In this document: positions 18,076 through 26,980 of the stretch, one piece after another
How the letters are laid out: each line of letters starts with the position of its first letter
How positions within the stretch are numbered: position 1 is the stretch's first letter
Source: Chakrabartyella piscis
GTDB taxonomy: Bacteria > Bacillota > Clostridia > Lachnospirales > Anaerotignaceae
NCBI GenBank assembly: GCA_030067835.1
Contig: CP092441.1
Span: 3,038,001-3,102,000 of the forward strand
Direction of reading: 5' to 3'
Length of the DNA stretch: 64,000 nucleotides
Translations under genes and position numbers: made by a program
Notes under the pieces: generated by a model
The model's database searches: none
What the model was told of the DNA's origin: nothing
Seen by the model: only the letters and a program-made list of their open reading frames with translations

Positions 18076-18277
18076 AACGATTCACCACGCTTTCTCTATT
18101 CTGGGGATTTCTAATGACCTAAGTGCCAAGATTTGCGAGAATATTTTTCAAACATATTTTCTAAAAAACACAGGTGATATCGGAAATATCATCGAGGCTT
18201 TTTAGGAATTATGTTGGGGAAATAAACCGCAAAGGTTGGTGCTATGGGTTGTTAGAGGTTCCCGCCATAAAAGACAC

Positions 18278-18302
18278 AGTGGAGATTACTCCCCACCGTG
18301 TT
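18278..18302 (-). terminator. Hairpin between mglB and mglA
   Basis: CACAGTGGAG pairs with CCCCACCGTG around ATTACT. Such intercistronic hairpins often stabilise the binding-protein message or cut down read-through, so MglB exceeds MglA and MglC. Confidence 0.5.
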
Positions 18303-18336
18303 CAAATTTGTTTATGTGTTTACTATTTGGAAGCTA

Positions 18337-19401
18337 TTAGCCCAAGTATGGAGCGTAAGGGATACGTACAGCAACGCCTGTATCATCCAATTCCAAATCT
18401 GTGCCAGCCAAGTAGTCAGCACCAGAAGCCATGTTCATTGCAACTGCAGCAACTGCATTACCCATTGCCAAACCATCTTGCAATACTGTAGCACTCATTG
18501 TGCCTTTTGCGATTTCTTCAACAGCAGCATCTGTAGCATCAACACCGATTACAGGAATGAAAGGAGCACCTTCAGCGCCAGTGTTGTAGCCAATGTTGGA
18601 AAGAGCAGCGATACAACCAAGAGCCATACCATCGTTGTTTGCAATTACCATTTCGATTTTGCCTTCGTTAGCTGCAAGCAAAGCTTCCATGGATTTTTGA
18701 GCAATTTCTGTGTCCCAGTTACAGATTTGAATTTCACTTACCAATTCCATAGCTGTACCATTGTCTTCTGCTTGAGATACGGAGTATTGTGTACGAGCGA
18801 TTGCTTCAGGGTTATCAGGTTCACCTTGGAACATTACGTATTGCACAACACCATCGCCATTCAAGTCATATTCTGGGTTGCTTTCCATCAAGCCTGTGAT
18901 GATATCACCTTGCATTTTACCAGCATCAGCAGCGTTTGTACCGATGAAGATTGCTTGGTCATAGGAAGCGATTACTTCTGTGTCAGGTTCTCTATTGAAG
19001 AATGCTGTTGGGATACCAGCAGCAGCAGCTTTTTCGATTACGCCACTAGCAGCTTTTGCATCTACCATGTTTACAGCCAAAACGTCAACACCTTTGGAGA
19101 TCATAACGTCCAATTGGTCATTTTGTGTAGCTTGGTCATTTTTACCATCTTGCATGGAAACAGTTGCTTTGCCTTCCAAAGCTGCTTCCAAAGCGTTTCT
19201 TACTGTGGAGATATATGTATCGTCATATTTGTAGATCAATACACCAACTGTTGGAAGTTCATCAGAAGCTGCTTCTTCAGATACAGATGCATCTGCGCTG
19301 CTGCTGTCTGCTGCTGCTTCGGAAGAAGAACTGCTAGAACCACATGCTGCCAAACCAAACACCATTACAGATGCCATAAGCATTGCCATTACTTTTTTCA
19401 T
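18337..19401 (-). CDS. mglB: Galactose/glucose-binding lipoprotein
   Basis: A 354-residue periplasmic-type binding protein anchored as a lipoprotein (signal MKKVMAMLMASVMVFGLAAC, lipobox LAAC, then a Ser/Ala-rich linker). The calcium loop of the E. coli galactose-binding protein is conserved as DLNGDGVVQYVMFQGEPDNP, and ANNDGMALGCIAAL and GVDATDAAVEEI match the sugar-binding loops. It delivers galactose or glucose to MglAC. Has its own promoter region and follows a terminator after the sensor operon. Confidence 0.93.
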   Translation of the reverse strand: MKKVMAMLMASVMVFGLAACGSSSSSSEAAADSSSADASVSEEAASDELPTVGVLIYKYDDTYISTVRNALEAALEGKATVSMQDGKNDQATQNDQLDVMISKGVDVLAVNMVDAKAASGVIEKAAAAGIPTAFFNREPDTEVIASYDQAIFIGTNAADAGKMQGDIITGLMESNPEYDLNGDGVVQYVMFQGEPDNPEAIARTQYSVSQAEDNGTAMELVSEIQICNWDTEIAQKSMEALLAANEGKIEMVIANNDGMALGCIAALSNIGYNTGAEGAPFIPVIGVDATDAAVEEIAKGTMSATVLQDGLAMGNAVAAVAMNMASGADYLAGTDLELDDTGVAVRIPYAPYLG

Positions 19402-19469
19402 AATTTTACTCCTCCTTATTCTTGTAGAGATAATACGACTAACGATAGGTTCCCTCCCTATCTGTCATC

Positions 19470-19498
19470 ATTATATGTGATAACATTCCCAATGGAAA
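19470..19498 (-). promoter_or_regulatory. Putative mglB promoter
   Basis: Minus-strand -10 TATAAT (19470-19475) with a poor -35 TTTCCA (19493-19498) at 17 bases. Relatives of the -35 region recur at 19520-19527 (ATGGAATT against ATGGAAAT at 19492-19499, 28 bases apart), possible half-sites for the AraC-type regulator YesN. A weak -35 fits activator dependence. Confidence 0.45.
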
Positions 19499-19682
19499 TA
19501 TAATATTTTTCAATTTACCATGGAATTTCTTTGATTTTCTCTACAAAAAGCACAATGCATTTGAGAATCTCCATATTTTACAAAGGAATTTCAATGCATT
19601 TTTACCACAAATTCCCTGTATTGCCATATGATTTGCACACATTTTGTAATAATATCTGCACAATGTCACTAATTTTAAAGGC

Positions 19683-19712
19683 AAAAAAAGAACAGCCATT
19701 AGACTGCCCTTA
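19683..19712 (-). terminator. Terminator after the sugar-sensor operon
   Basis: On the minus strand AGGGCAG pairs with CTGTTCT (two G-U pairs) around TCTAATGG, followed by seven T. It separates the sensor operon from mglBAC. A CATTCCCTAC repeat follows at 19736-19750. Confidence 0.55.
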
Positions 19713-19802
19713 GATGTTATTGACAGAATGACACAGGGGTCATTCCCTACATATTATTGAAGTATTGTTTACAATTGCAACCCAACTATGGTTTGTGGTG
19801 TT

Positions 19803-20816
19803 TCATTGCCAAAATTCGCTTTTCAACTCAAAAATTTCACTTCTTACATATCGACCATCCAAATAAGAAACAGTGGTTGCTGCTGTACCTTCCAAAATGG
19901 AGCTGGTCAACACTTGTATAATGGCACAACCTTGGTCTTCTGCATTGCAATCCACAGTTGCCCAAAGAAGTCCAGCATCCAACGCTTCCAATCCTGCATC
20001 TGTTGCATCAATACCAAACACAGCTGCTGTCATCTCACGTTCTGTCAAAACATCCAATGCCCCCAGTGCCATATCGTCATTATTGCAAAGCACCAATTCA
20101 ATTGCATCACCATGGATATCCAGCCATTTGCCCATCATTGCATAGGCATTTTGGCGATTCCAATCAGCAGTTCCTGTTTCCAATTTTTTGAGGGTAACAC
20201 CCATATCTTCGATGGTTTGCACAGAATAATCAGAGCGTATGATAGCATCTTGGTGACCCAATTCCCCTTCCAACATAACATATTGCAAAATACCATCTCC
20301 ATTTTTATCCATAATATCGCCATATTTTGCATAGGCATCCACCACAGAATTCCCTTGGAAAATCGCACTTTCTTTTGCTTCTGAACCGACATAGTAGACA
20401 TTTTCTCTACGCAAAATATCTTCTTCCACTGGTTCACGATTGAAAAACACCACTGGAATTTGACGTTCTCCAACTTCTGCCATATCCACAATGGTTGCAG
20501 CAGATGTTCTGTCCACCAAATTGACACAAATGGCATCGTAACCCAAGTTGATGTATCGTTTCACTTGTTCATTTTGTTCTCTTTGGCTACCATTTGCCAC
20601 AGACACATTCAAATCCACTGAAATTCCCGTTGTTTCTTCATATAATAAGGCTTCTGCTTCCATTGCCTCCACAATACCCTCTAGGAAGGTATCATTTTCC
20701 ATATACAAAGACACCCCAACTTGAATGGATTTGGGTGGTTCTTCTTCTCTGGAAACATACACCCACACCGATGCCACAATAATGGCAATGAGCATACATA
20801 TTTGTATTTTTTTCAT
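19803..20816 (-). CDS. Membrane-tethered galactose-binding-like sensor protein
   Basis: A 337-residue MglB paralogue. Instead of a lipobox it has an N-terminal uncleaved-looking helix (MKKIQICMLIAIIVASVWVYVS, no Cys at the right place). The mature part keeps the calcium loop DKNGDGILQYVMLEGELGHQ, the NREPVEED loop, CNNDDMALGALDVL and GIDATDAGLEALD, so it should bind a hexose such as galactose or glucose. It sits as last gene of a yesN-yesM operon, not beside permeases. By analogy with XylFII-LytS of Clostridium beijerinckii I infer that it presents sugar to the sensor kinase. An alternative is a second transport receptor for MglAC. Confidence 0.8.
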   Translation of the reverse strand: MKKIQICMLIAIIVASVWVYVSREEEPPKSIQVGVSLYMENDTFLEGIVEAMEAEALLYEETTGISVDLNVSVANGSQREQNEQVKRYINLGYDAICVNLVDRTSAATIVDMAEVGERQIPVVFFNREPVEEDILRRENVYYVGSEAKESAIFQGNSVVDAYAKYGDIMDKNGDGILQYVMLEGELGHQDAIIRSDYSVQTIEDMGVTLKKLETGTADWNRQNAYAMMGKWLDIHGDAIELVLCNNDDMALGALDVLTEREMTAAVFGIDATDAGLEALDAGLLWATVDCNAEDQGCAIIQVLTSSILEGTAATTVSYLDGRYVRSEIFELKSEFWQ

Positions 20817-20908
20817 AGATACCTCCTTGATGATTTATGATGATAAGAGCATCTGCCCTACAAGAAACAGTTACCTGCACATTTATTTTGAGCTAAGACT
20901 ATTTATAT

Positions 20909-21152
20909 CCCTATATTGTAGGAAATGCATTGTATGCATTTTCTTTTAGGTACGCATACAATGCGCACCCTACAAAATTTGTAATATAGTACAAAAGAAC
21001 TTTATTTATAATCCCAATTAAACTTAATGAGACCTAACGTACATGAACATCTCTTAATTACGTAGGGAATGTATTGCATGCATTTTCTTTTAGGTACGCA
21101 TACAATGCGCACCCTACAAGATATAAAATCCCTTTTATCTTTAATCGGGACT
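20909..21152. mobile_element. Two MITE-like repeats side by side (copies E and A)
   Basis: Copy A, 21011-21152, has terminal inverted repeats ATCCCAATTAAA and TTTAATCGGGA and a core GTAGGG...ATGCATG...TACGCATACAATGCGCACCCTAC. Copy E, about 20909-21002, has the same core with different ends. The octamer TATTTATA occurs before E, between E and A, and after A, consistent with repeated insertion at one target with 8-bp duplication. No transposase. Confidence 0.7.
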
Positions 21153-22098
21153 ATTTATATGGGAAGATAAAGGTTTCTTCTGCTGTGCCATACATATTAT
21201 CCTTTGTGATAAGAGCACTTTCCACCAAAATTGCTTCTTTGGTTGATATTTTTTGTTGCAACGCACCCACCACTTGGCTGATGGCAACATAGCCACCTTC
21301 AAACTCTCTATGAACCACAATGCCATTGATGGCACCCGCTTCCAAAGCACTACGCACACCATCACTATACCCAGAACCATACAAAGGTATGTTCAATTTC
21401 ATTTCTTTGACTGCATTGCCCATTGCTTCCAACAACAATTCGTCTGTTGTAACCACAATGCGTTTGTTTTCTGCTGCCATACCTTGGATGAAGGTTCTTG
21501 CTCCAGAAAGTTCTGCCAATTTCACTTCTTCTAGGACAAAACCTTCTATTTCTGCTCGTTGTTTCAACTCTTCATAGAATACATCGTCTTTTGGTTCTGC
21601 ATCTTCCAATGTCACATAGGAAATTTCTCTTTTTTCAGATGGAATCCATACATCATACAGCAAGTCCACTTCCATCGAAATATCATAACCCACATTTGCA
21701 TATACATTGTCGAAATTGCGTTCAAGCCCCCAAGAAACCACAGGAATCGCCAATGGAGTTTCTGACAATAAATCTGCCATCTGGCTATTTTCATGCATAC
21801 AAAGCACCAAGCCTTGTGTGCCCTTTTCCAATTGTTTTTGCAAAAGTTCTTTGCGTTCTTCCAAGGTTTGTTCTGATGTAAATTCCAAAATATGCACATC
21901 CACATTATGTTCAATGGCTCCTTGTTGCACACCTGCCACAAAATAATCAGATGATGTATCGGTATCTTCCATCAAAATAGAAACTTTGTAGGAAGTTTGG
22001 GTTTGCTCCACAAACAACCAATCTGTTGAGGAAGCAAAAAATAAAAATGACAACAACAAAATATCCAGCATAATCAATGCCCAAAGTTTCAACTTCAT
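21151..22098 (-). CDS. Membrane-tethered periplasmic-binding-protein-like sensor
   Basis: A 315-residue protein: one N-terminal membrane helix (MKLKLWALIMLDILLLSFLFFASS) and a type I periplasmic binding fold (TSYKVSILMEDTDTSSDYFVAGVQQGA..., TQGLVLCMH, IPVVSWGLERNFDNVYANVGYD, LNIPLYGSGYSDGVRSAL). It is distantly related to RbsB/LacI-type binding proteins but lacks the calcium loop, so its ligand need not be galactose. The start follows the kinase stop by one base. The stop codon TAG lies at the inner end of a MITE-like repeat (see findings), so the C terminus may be altered. Confidence 0.75.
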   Translation of the reverse strand: MKLKLWALIMLDILLLSFLFFASSTDWLFVEQTQTSYKVSILMEDTDTSSDYFVAGVQQGAIEHNVDVHILEFTSEQTLEERKELLQKQLEKGTQGLVLCMHENSQMADLLSETPLAIPVVSWGLERNFDNVYANVGYDISMEVDLLYDVWIPSEKREISYVTLEDAEPKDDVFYEELKQRAEIEGFVLEEVKLAELSGARTFIQGMAAENKRIVVTTDELLLEAMGNAVKEMKLNIPLYGSGYSDGVRSALEAGAINGIVVHREFEGGYVAISQVVGALQQKISTKEAILVESALITKDNMYGTAEETFIFPYK

Positions 22099-22099
22099 A

Positions 22100-23878
22100 T
22101 CAATCCAGCCCCCTATCTCGAAGTGCTGCATAGGAAATTGCAGGAATTTGTAAAGTCACCTTTGTGCCTTCATCTGGTTCCGACTCCATATAAACACCAT
22201 AGGGTTTGCCAAATACAAGTCCAATGCGTTCCCGTACATTTTGCAAACCAACGCCTGTACCTTTGCTATTTTTATCCATTTCTCCATTTAAGATGGCTTC
22301 CACCTTTTCTTCTGTCATACCACTGCCATTGTCCTCAATTTCAAAGAATATATCTGCACCTTTGTGCAACACACGAATGTCAATGACACCATCGCCATCC
22401 ATAAACTCCATTGCATGGTAAATGGCATTTTCTACAATGGGTTGCAAAATCAATTTGATGGTACCCAAATCTGCCACACCTTCATCCACATGAATGTTGT
22501 ATGTGAAACGGTTTTTGAATCGCATTTCTTGAATCATCAAATAGTTGCGTACATGTTCCACTTCATCTGCAATGGTGATGATGGCATTGCCTTTACTGAG
22601 ACTGATACGAAAGAAACGTGCCAAAGCTGTCACAACTTTAACCGCTTGTTCTTTTTTTTCATTTTCAATCATCCAAACAATAATATCCAAGGTGTTGTAT
22701 AAAAAATGTGGGTTGATTTGGTTTTGCAACACCAAAATTTCACTTTTGCGTTTGGCTTCGTGTTCTTTGACCATATCTTCCATCAAACGTTTCAAATTGT
22801 TCTTCATACGATTGATGGCATTGCCCAAATACCAAACCTCCAAGAACCCAGATGCTTGGATTTCTGTATCCAAATCACCTTCTTCGATACGACTAACCGC
22901 AGTTTCCAAAGCACCCAAAGGTGCAGAAACACGTCTGGATAAGAAGGAATTGATGACCAGCAATACATTTAAGAAAAAGAGCAACAAAAAAGCAACAAAC
23001 AAAACAGATTTGATGGAACTTAGGGAAACGCCACCCAATTGTGTGACACCCACTACTTTCCAGCCAGTATAGCCCAATGTTTGCTCAAATACATCTATGT
23101 TATCCACATCTTCCACATGGGTTTGGAATCCATTGCCATCGTATCCACTCATAAAAATCTGTTGTTCTGGATGGTAAATGACATCTCCATTGCCATCTGT
23201 CAAGTACAAATAGGATTCTGAACCCAAAACCACAGAACCAAACAAATCTTCAATGGCACTGTATTTCAATTCAATGAGCAACACACCACGTTCCACGCTT
23301 TCACCAATGTTCATTTGCACCACACGTGACATGGGTATGATTCTGCTGTATCCACTTTGTGATTGAGAAAAGTATCTGCTGACTTCTGGTTTGCCAAAAT
23401 AGATATTGCCTTCATTGCTTAAGGTTTCTTGGAACCAGTCTTCCTTTGTAATATTTTCATAGGTGAGTAGGCTACCAATGGAAGATATTTGCAACAATTC
23501 CCCTTTCTCTGAAAATAGCGCAATGTGCTCAATATCATCCTTATAGGTTTCATATAGCAATTGAAAGGCTTCTTCCACTGAAGGTTCTGATAAATCTTTA
23601 TTTTTGATGACCCCATAATACAAAGAATCTGAAACATTCATCATACCACGCAAATAGGTGGTAACGCTGTAGCTACCTTGTTCCATGAGGAATTGGTTTT
23701 CTTCTCTTGTGGTTTCTTCTGCCTGTGCCAAAAAACGACCATAAAAAGAAATCCCCATAATTAAGGAAGCCACCACCGCTGTCATGGTAAAAGAAAACCA
23801 AATGACACGATTCAAAGTAGGTCTTTTTCCTTTTATGGCAAACCATGTATTCATCCAATTTCGCAAACGTTCTATCAA
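22100..23878 (-). CDS. YesM-type sensor histidine kinase
   Basis: A 592-residue kinase: membrane helix near 26-46, an extracytoplasmic Cache-like sensor (about 50-285), second helix (290-312), HAMP linker, then His_kinase/HATPase of the LytS/YesM type with the phosphoacceptor His391 in QNQINPHFLYNTLD, the N box ILQPIVENAIYHAM and G boxes DNGSGM and GTGVGLQNVRERI. It is followed by two tethered binding proteins and preceded by its YesN partner, so it should phosphorylate that regulator in response to extracellular sugar. Confidence 0.9.
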   Translation of the reverse strand: MIERLRNWMNTWFAIKGKRPTLNRVIWFSFTMTAVVASLIMGISFYGRFLAQAEETTREENQFLMEQGSYSVTTYLRGMMNVSDSLYYGVIKNKDLSEPSVEEAFQLLYETYKDDIEHIALFSEKGELLQISSIGSLLTYENITKEDWFQETLSNEGNIYFGKPEVSRYFSQSQSGYSRIIPMSRVVQMNIGESVERGVLLIELKYSAIEDLFGSVVLGSESYLYLTDGNGDVIYHPEQQIFMSGYDGNGFQTHVEDVDNIDVFEQTLGYTGWKVVGVTQLGGVSLSSIKSVLFVAFLLLFFLNVLLVINSFLSRRVSAPLGALETAVSRIEEGDLDTEIQASGFLEVWYLGNAINRMKNNLKRLMEDMVKEHEAKRKSEILVLQNQINPHFLYNTLDIIVWMIENEKKEQAVKVVTALARFFRISLSKGNAIITIADEVEHVRNYLMIQEMRFKNRFTYNIHVDEGVADLGTIKLILQPIVENAIYHAMEFMDGDGVIDIRVLHKGADIFFEIEDNGSGMTEEKVEAILNGEMDKNSKGTGVGLQNVRERIGLVFGKPYGVYMESEPDEGTKVTLQIPAISYAALRDRGLD

Positions 23879-23910
23879 AAAATCACCTCATGTTTCGATT
23901 GTAGTATAAT

Positions 23911-23934
23911 GGCGGCAGCAAGCCACCGCCCTAC
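23911..23934. repeat. CCCTAC hairpin repeat
   Basis: GGCGGCAGCAAGCCACCGCC then CTAC, between the YesN and YesM genes and thus inside their transcript. Confidence 0.55.
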
Positions 23935-23957
23935 AAGTATATTTGGGGTTATGGCAC

Positions 23958-25556
23958 TCATTTGCCACGGAATTTATTTGGGGATACACCATATCTTTTT
24001 TTGAATACATAGCTGAAATAGTTGGCTTCATCGTAACCAACCTTTGCTGCTATGACATATGTTTTATCATCTGTTTGTTGCAACAATTCCACTGCTCTCT
24101 CCAAACGAATACCTGTCAAATAGGAAGAATAGCTTTCACCTACTTCACGTTTGAAAATGGTAGAGAAATAAGGTGTACTCATATGTAGATGGCCACAAAG
24201 CATTTCCAAAGACAATTCTGAATTGGTATAGTTTTCTCCAATGTAGCGTTGTGCTTTTCTGATCAATTCCCTTGTGGTTCCCATACGTTCTGTGTTCAAA
24301 CAGCCACTCAAAGAAAAACAAACAGGTTTCAACCAGTCCAATAAATCTTCTTTGGTTTTCACTTGGGATAAGATACCATTGTAATCTTGGTATTTTCCAA
24401 ATATAAGATGTTCTTCCAATTCGTATTTTTGTACCACACGCAAAATTACATTCAAAATACCAATGACAAAGGTTTGCATGCCACTACATTCCACTTCTAC
24501 ACCACCTAGTTTTTGTGCAATGTTCTCCACACAAGTCACAATGGTTTCTTCGTCACCAAATTGCAACACATGGTTCAAAGAGGTTTCCAATTTCTCATCA
24601 AAACGCAACAATTCCCCTCGACTGGGCTCCACGTCTTGAATGTAAATCACATCACCAGCCATATTTTCATAAGAAACCGCTTCCCTGGCACCATTGTAAG
24701 AAGATTCCAAATCCTCCAACTTTGTGACACGTTTCCCCATTCCAATTGCAATGGGATGTTGTAAAATTCTTCTACTTTCCCTAGCCATATCGTTGAGCAA
24801 CGAAAGAATGCTTTGGACTGCACTTTCTTTTTCCACAGCAATGATGGCACACAAACCAGAAGGTCTTTGGAAAATGGCAAATTCACCCCATTCCACAAGC
24901 TTGTCCTCCAACAACTTACGCACCGATACATTGAGCATACCATCTTCTTTCCAAGGAGAAGTGTTTTGTCCAATGACACCAGTGTCCAATTTGATGACAA
25001 CCCATCCTTCACGTTCTAAAATAGGCAAACGATATTCTTGGATATAAGTTTCCATCTTGCTTTGTTGTACATTTCCCTTTACCAAGTTGCCAAGGAAGTT
25101 TTCACGCAAAATAGAAAGATTTTTGGAAAAGCGTTCTTGTAGCACCGTTTCCCCACGCAAATGCTCAATTTCTTCATCCAAAATACCACGCACACGTTCC
25201 AAAATCTCCATCATTTCTTCTGCATTGACAGGTTTTAGGATGTATTCTGTGATTCTAAGGGAAATGGCTTGTTTTGCGTATTCGAAATCATCGTAACCAG
25301 AAAAGAAAATGATTTTTGTAGAAGGACGTATTTTTCTAATTTCTTCTGCCAACGCCAAACCATCCATATATGGCATACGAATATCGGTCATCACCACATC
25401 TGGTTCTAGGGTTTCAATTTTTTCCAAGGCATCACGTCCGTTTTCTGCATCGCCAATGACACGAAAACCGACACGTTGCCAGTCTATTTTTTTCATTATG
25501 GTGGTTCTGACTTCTTCTTCATCATCCACTAGAAGGATTTTGTATTCGTTTTCCAT
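23958..25556 (-). CDS. YesN-type response regulator with AraC DNA-binding domain
   Basis: A 532-residue regulator: receiver domain (1-120) with Asp58 in VVMTDIRMPYMDG as phosphorylation site and Lys in YILKPVNAEE, a middle linker domain, and a C-terminal AraC-type double HTH (about 430-532, LSLEMLCGHLHMSTPYFSTIFKREVGESYSSYL and VGYDEANYFSYVFKKRYGVSPNKFR). The ATG at 25556 with AAGGAG is chosen over a 13-codon extension. First gene of the sensor operon; expected target is mglB and perhaps the gal genes. Confidence 0.9.
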   Translation of the reverse strand: MENEYKILLVDDEEEVRTTIMKKIDWQRVGFRVIGDAENGRDALEKIETLEPDVVMTDIRMPYMDGLALAEEIRKIRPSTKIIFFSGYDDFEYAKQAISLRITEYILKPVNAEEMMEILERVRGILDEEIEHLRGETVLQERFSKNLSILRENFLGNLVKGNVQQSKMETYIQEYRLPILEREGWVVIKLDTGVIGQNTSPWKEDGMLNVSVRKLLEDKLVEWGEFAIFQRPSGLCAIIAVEKESAVQSILSLLNDMARESRRILQHPIAIGMGKRVTKLEDLESSYNGAREAVSYENMAGDVIYIQDVEPSRGELLRFDEKLETSLNHVLQFGDEETIVTCVENIAQKLGGVEVECSGMQTFVIGILNVILRVVQKYELEEHLIFGKYQDYNGILSQVKTKEDLLDWLKPVCFSLSGCLNTERMGTTRELIRKAQRYIGENYTNSELSLEMLCGHLHMSTPYFSTIFKREVGESYSSYLTGIRLERAVELLQQTDDKTYVIAAKVGYDEANYFSYVFKKRYGVSPNKFRGK

Positions 25557-25720
25557 ATCCACACGCTCCTTTGCACAATTGCGTTCATCTATCACCAGTA
25601 TATCAAAAAATCACAAAAGAGCAAACAAAGATTGTAGTTTTTTCATTTTGGCAATTGTTGTCACACGAAATATTTGACACTGGCATTCTTTCCATGTAAA
25701 ATATGTATTGATTTTGTTGT

Positions 25721-25794
25721 GCGCCTGTAACTCAGCTGGATAGAGTATCAGACTCCGACTCTGAAAGTCGTGCGTTCGAATCGCATCAGGCGTA
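25721..25794 (+). tRNA. tRNA-Arg (anticodon CCG)
   Basis: A full cloverleaf can be folded: acceptor GCGCCTG with CAGGCGT (first pair G-T), D arm ACTCAGCTGGATAGAGT, anticodon stem TCAGA/TCTGA with loop CTCCGAC giving anticodon CCG, T loop TTCGAAT and discriminator A. No encoded CCA. It is followed by a strong terminator. Confidence 0.93.
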
Positions 25795-25799
25795 TCAAA

Positions 25800-25836
25800 A
25801 AAACCGCAATCCTAGAAATGGGACTGCGGTTTTTGT
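25800..25836 (+). terminator. Terminator after tRNA-Arg
   Basis: AAACCGCA pairs with TGCGGTTT around ATCCTAGAAATGGGAC, followed by T-rich DNA. Confidence 0.8.
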
Positions 25837-25964
25837 TTGCATATACACAATCTATCTGCAATATCTTTTATTTTACATAATTTCAATTCCATTCGATTTT
25901 TCAGTCATATCGGCTTATACTATATCTATAGTCTTTCCATCCAATAAAACAAAAGGAGGATACC

Positions 25965-26636
25965 ATGCCAAACGATTTTGAGCAACCACATATTGACGAC
26001 AAAAAAGCTTTGCAAAACTTTCTTTTAGATATCGATTGTCTAAATGATTTAGAGCCTTGGACCAATCGATTTAACTTGTTTGATATTCTAAAAATATCAA
26101 ACACAGAAATACGTCACAGCAATATGATTGCATGGCTTTTGGATCCAAAAGAAAATCATGGATTGGATGTTTCTGTTTTAAAGGGATTCATGGAATCCCT
26201 TGACTTTTCCACAACAAATATCCAAGATGTATCCCTTATAAAATACAATCATTTCAAGGTGTATCGAGAATGGAAAAACATTGATTTATTGCTCATATCT
26301 GATACAGATAAAATAGTGATTTGCATTGAAAACAAGATTTTTTCTGGAGAACATGACAACCAATTAAATCGTTATCTGGATACTATTTGCAATCATTATC
26401 CAAACTACAATCATCTTTTTGTATATTTAACCCCCAATGGTGATACTCCTAGCGATTCAGAAAATTGGCAAAACTTTGCATACACCGAATTGATACAAAT
26501 TATTGAAACCGCTATGAGTCAAAATATAACCGATTATATATATAACTATATGCACTCTATCCATAATGATTTCAGCTTCAACACCAAAAAAATGTTCCAA
26601 AACATATCTTCGTTTCACCACAAAAAACATGAGTGA
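25965..26636 (+). CDS. PD-(D/E)XK nuclease family protein (PDDEXK_4 type)
   Basis: A 223-residue protein with the family hallmarks: E49-I-R-H-S-N-M-I-A-W-L-L-D-P (49-61), Asp107 in KNIDLLLI, the E122-N-K124 catalytic pair in IVICIENKIFSGEHDNQLNRY and Gln133. Members are usually 300 to 400 residues; this one stops soon after the nuclease core, so it may be a short form or truncated. AAAGGAGG precedes the ATG. The family is widespread in defence and mobile loci but its biological substrate is unproven. It lies 170 bases past a tRNA, a common landing place of mobile DNA. Confidence 0.8.
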   Translation: MPNDFEQPHIDDKKALQNFLLDIDCLNDLEPWTNRFNLFDILKISNTEIRHSNMIAWLLDPKENHGLDVSVLKGFMESLDFSTTNIQDVSLIKYNHFKVYREWKNIDLLLISDTDKIVICIENKIFSGEHDNQLNRYLDTICNHYPNYNHLFVYLTPNGDTPSDSENWQNFAYTELIQIIETAMSQNITDYIYNYMHSIHNDFSFNTKKMFQNISSFHHKKHE

Positions 26637-26691
26637 AATTTTAAAAGATATGCCCACAAAAAGTAGCGGATGGAGCACAAAAACCACTATT

Positions 26692-26871
26692 TTATGAAAT
26701 TACAAACAAATTTTCATAGGAAATAAAATAACCAATGTTATTTTGTATCCATTCTACGGTTTCTTCCTCATCTTCCACCACAGTTTTCAGAAGTTCATCA
26801 TCATATTCATTTTCCTTCAAAAATTCCACTTCAAAATCTGAAAGATATTTATAAAAAATAAACCCCAACAA
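26692..26871 (-). pseudogene. Possible gene remnant after the nuclease gene
   Basis: A minus-strand frame without ATG (first TTG at 26871, no ribosome site) reads LLGFIFYKYLSDFEVEFLK...TVEWIQNNIGYFISYEN then stop. The acidic protein-like composition suggests a decayed gene, but chance is possible. The rest of the 344-bp gap holds the GntR terminator. Confidence 0.25.
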
Positions 26872-26915
26872 AAAAACCGTAGCCCAAGATTTTCTCTACG
26901 ACTGCGGTCTTAATT
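26872..26915 (-). terminator. Terminator of the GntR gene
   Basis: On the minus strand CGTAG pairs with CTACG (outer ACCG/CGGT) followed by seven T. Confidence 0.55.
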
Positions 26916-26980
26916 TTTCTGAAATCAATTCTTCTATAAACAACTTATTGCTACTTACTTTAGTCAAAAGCCACTACTTT

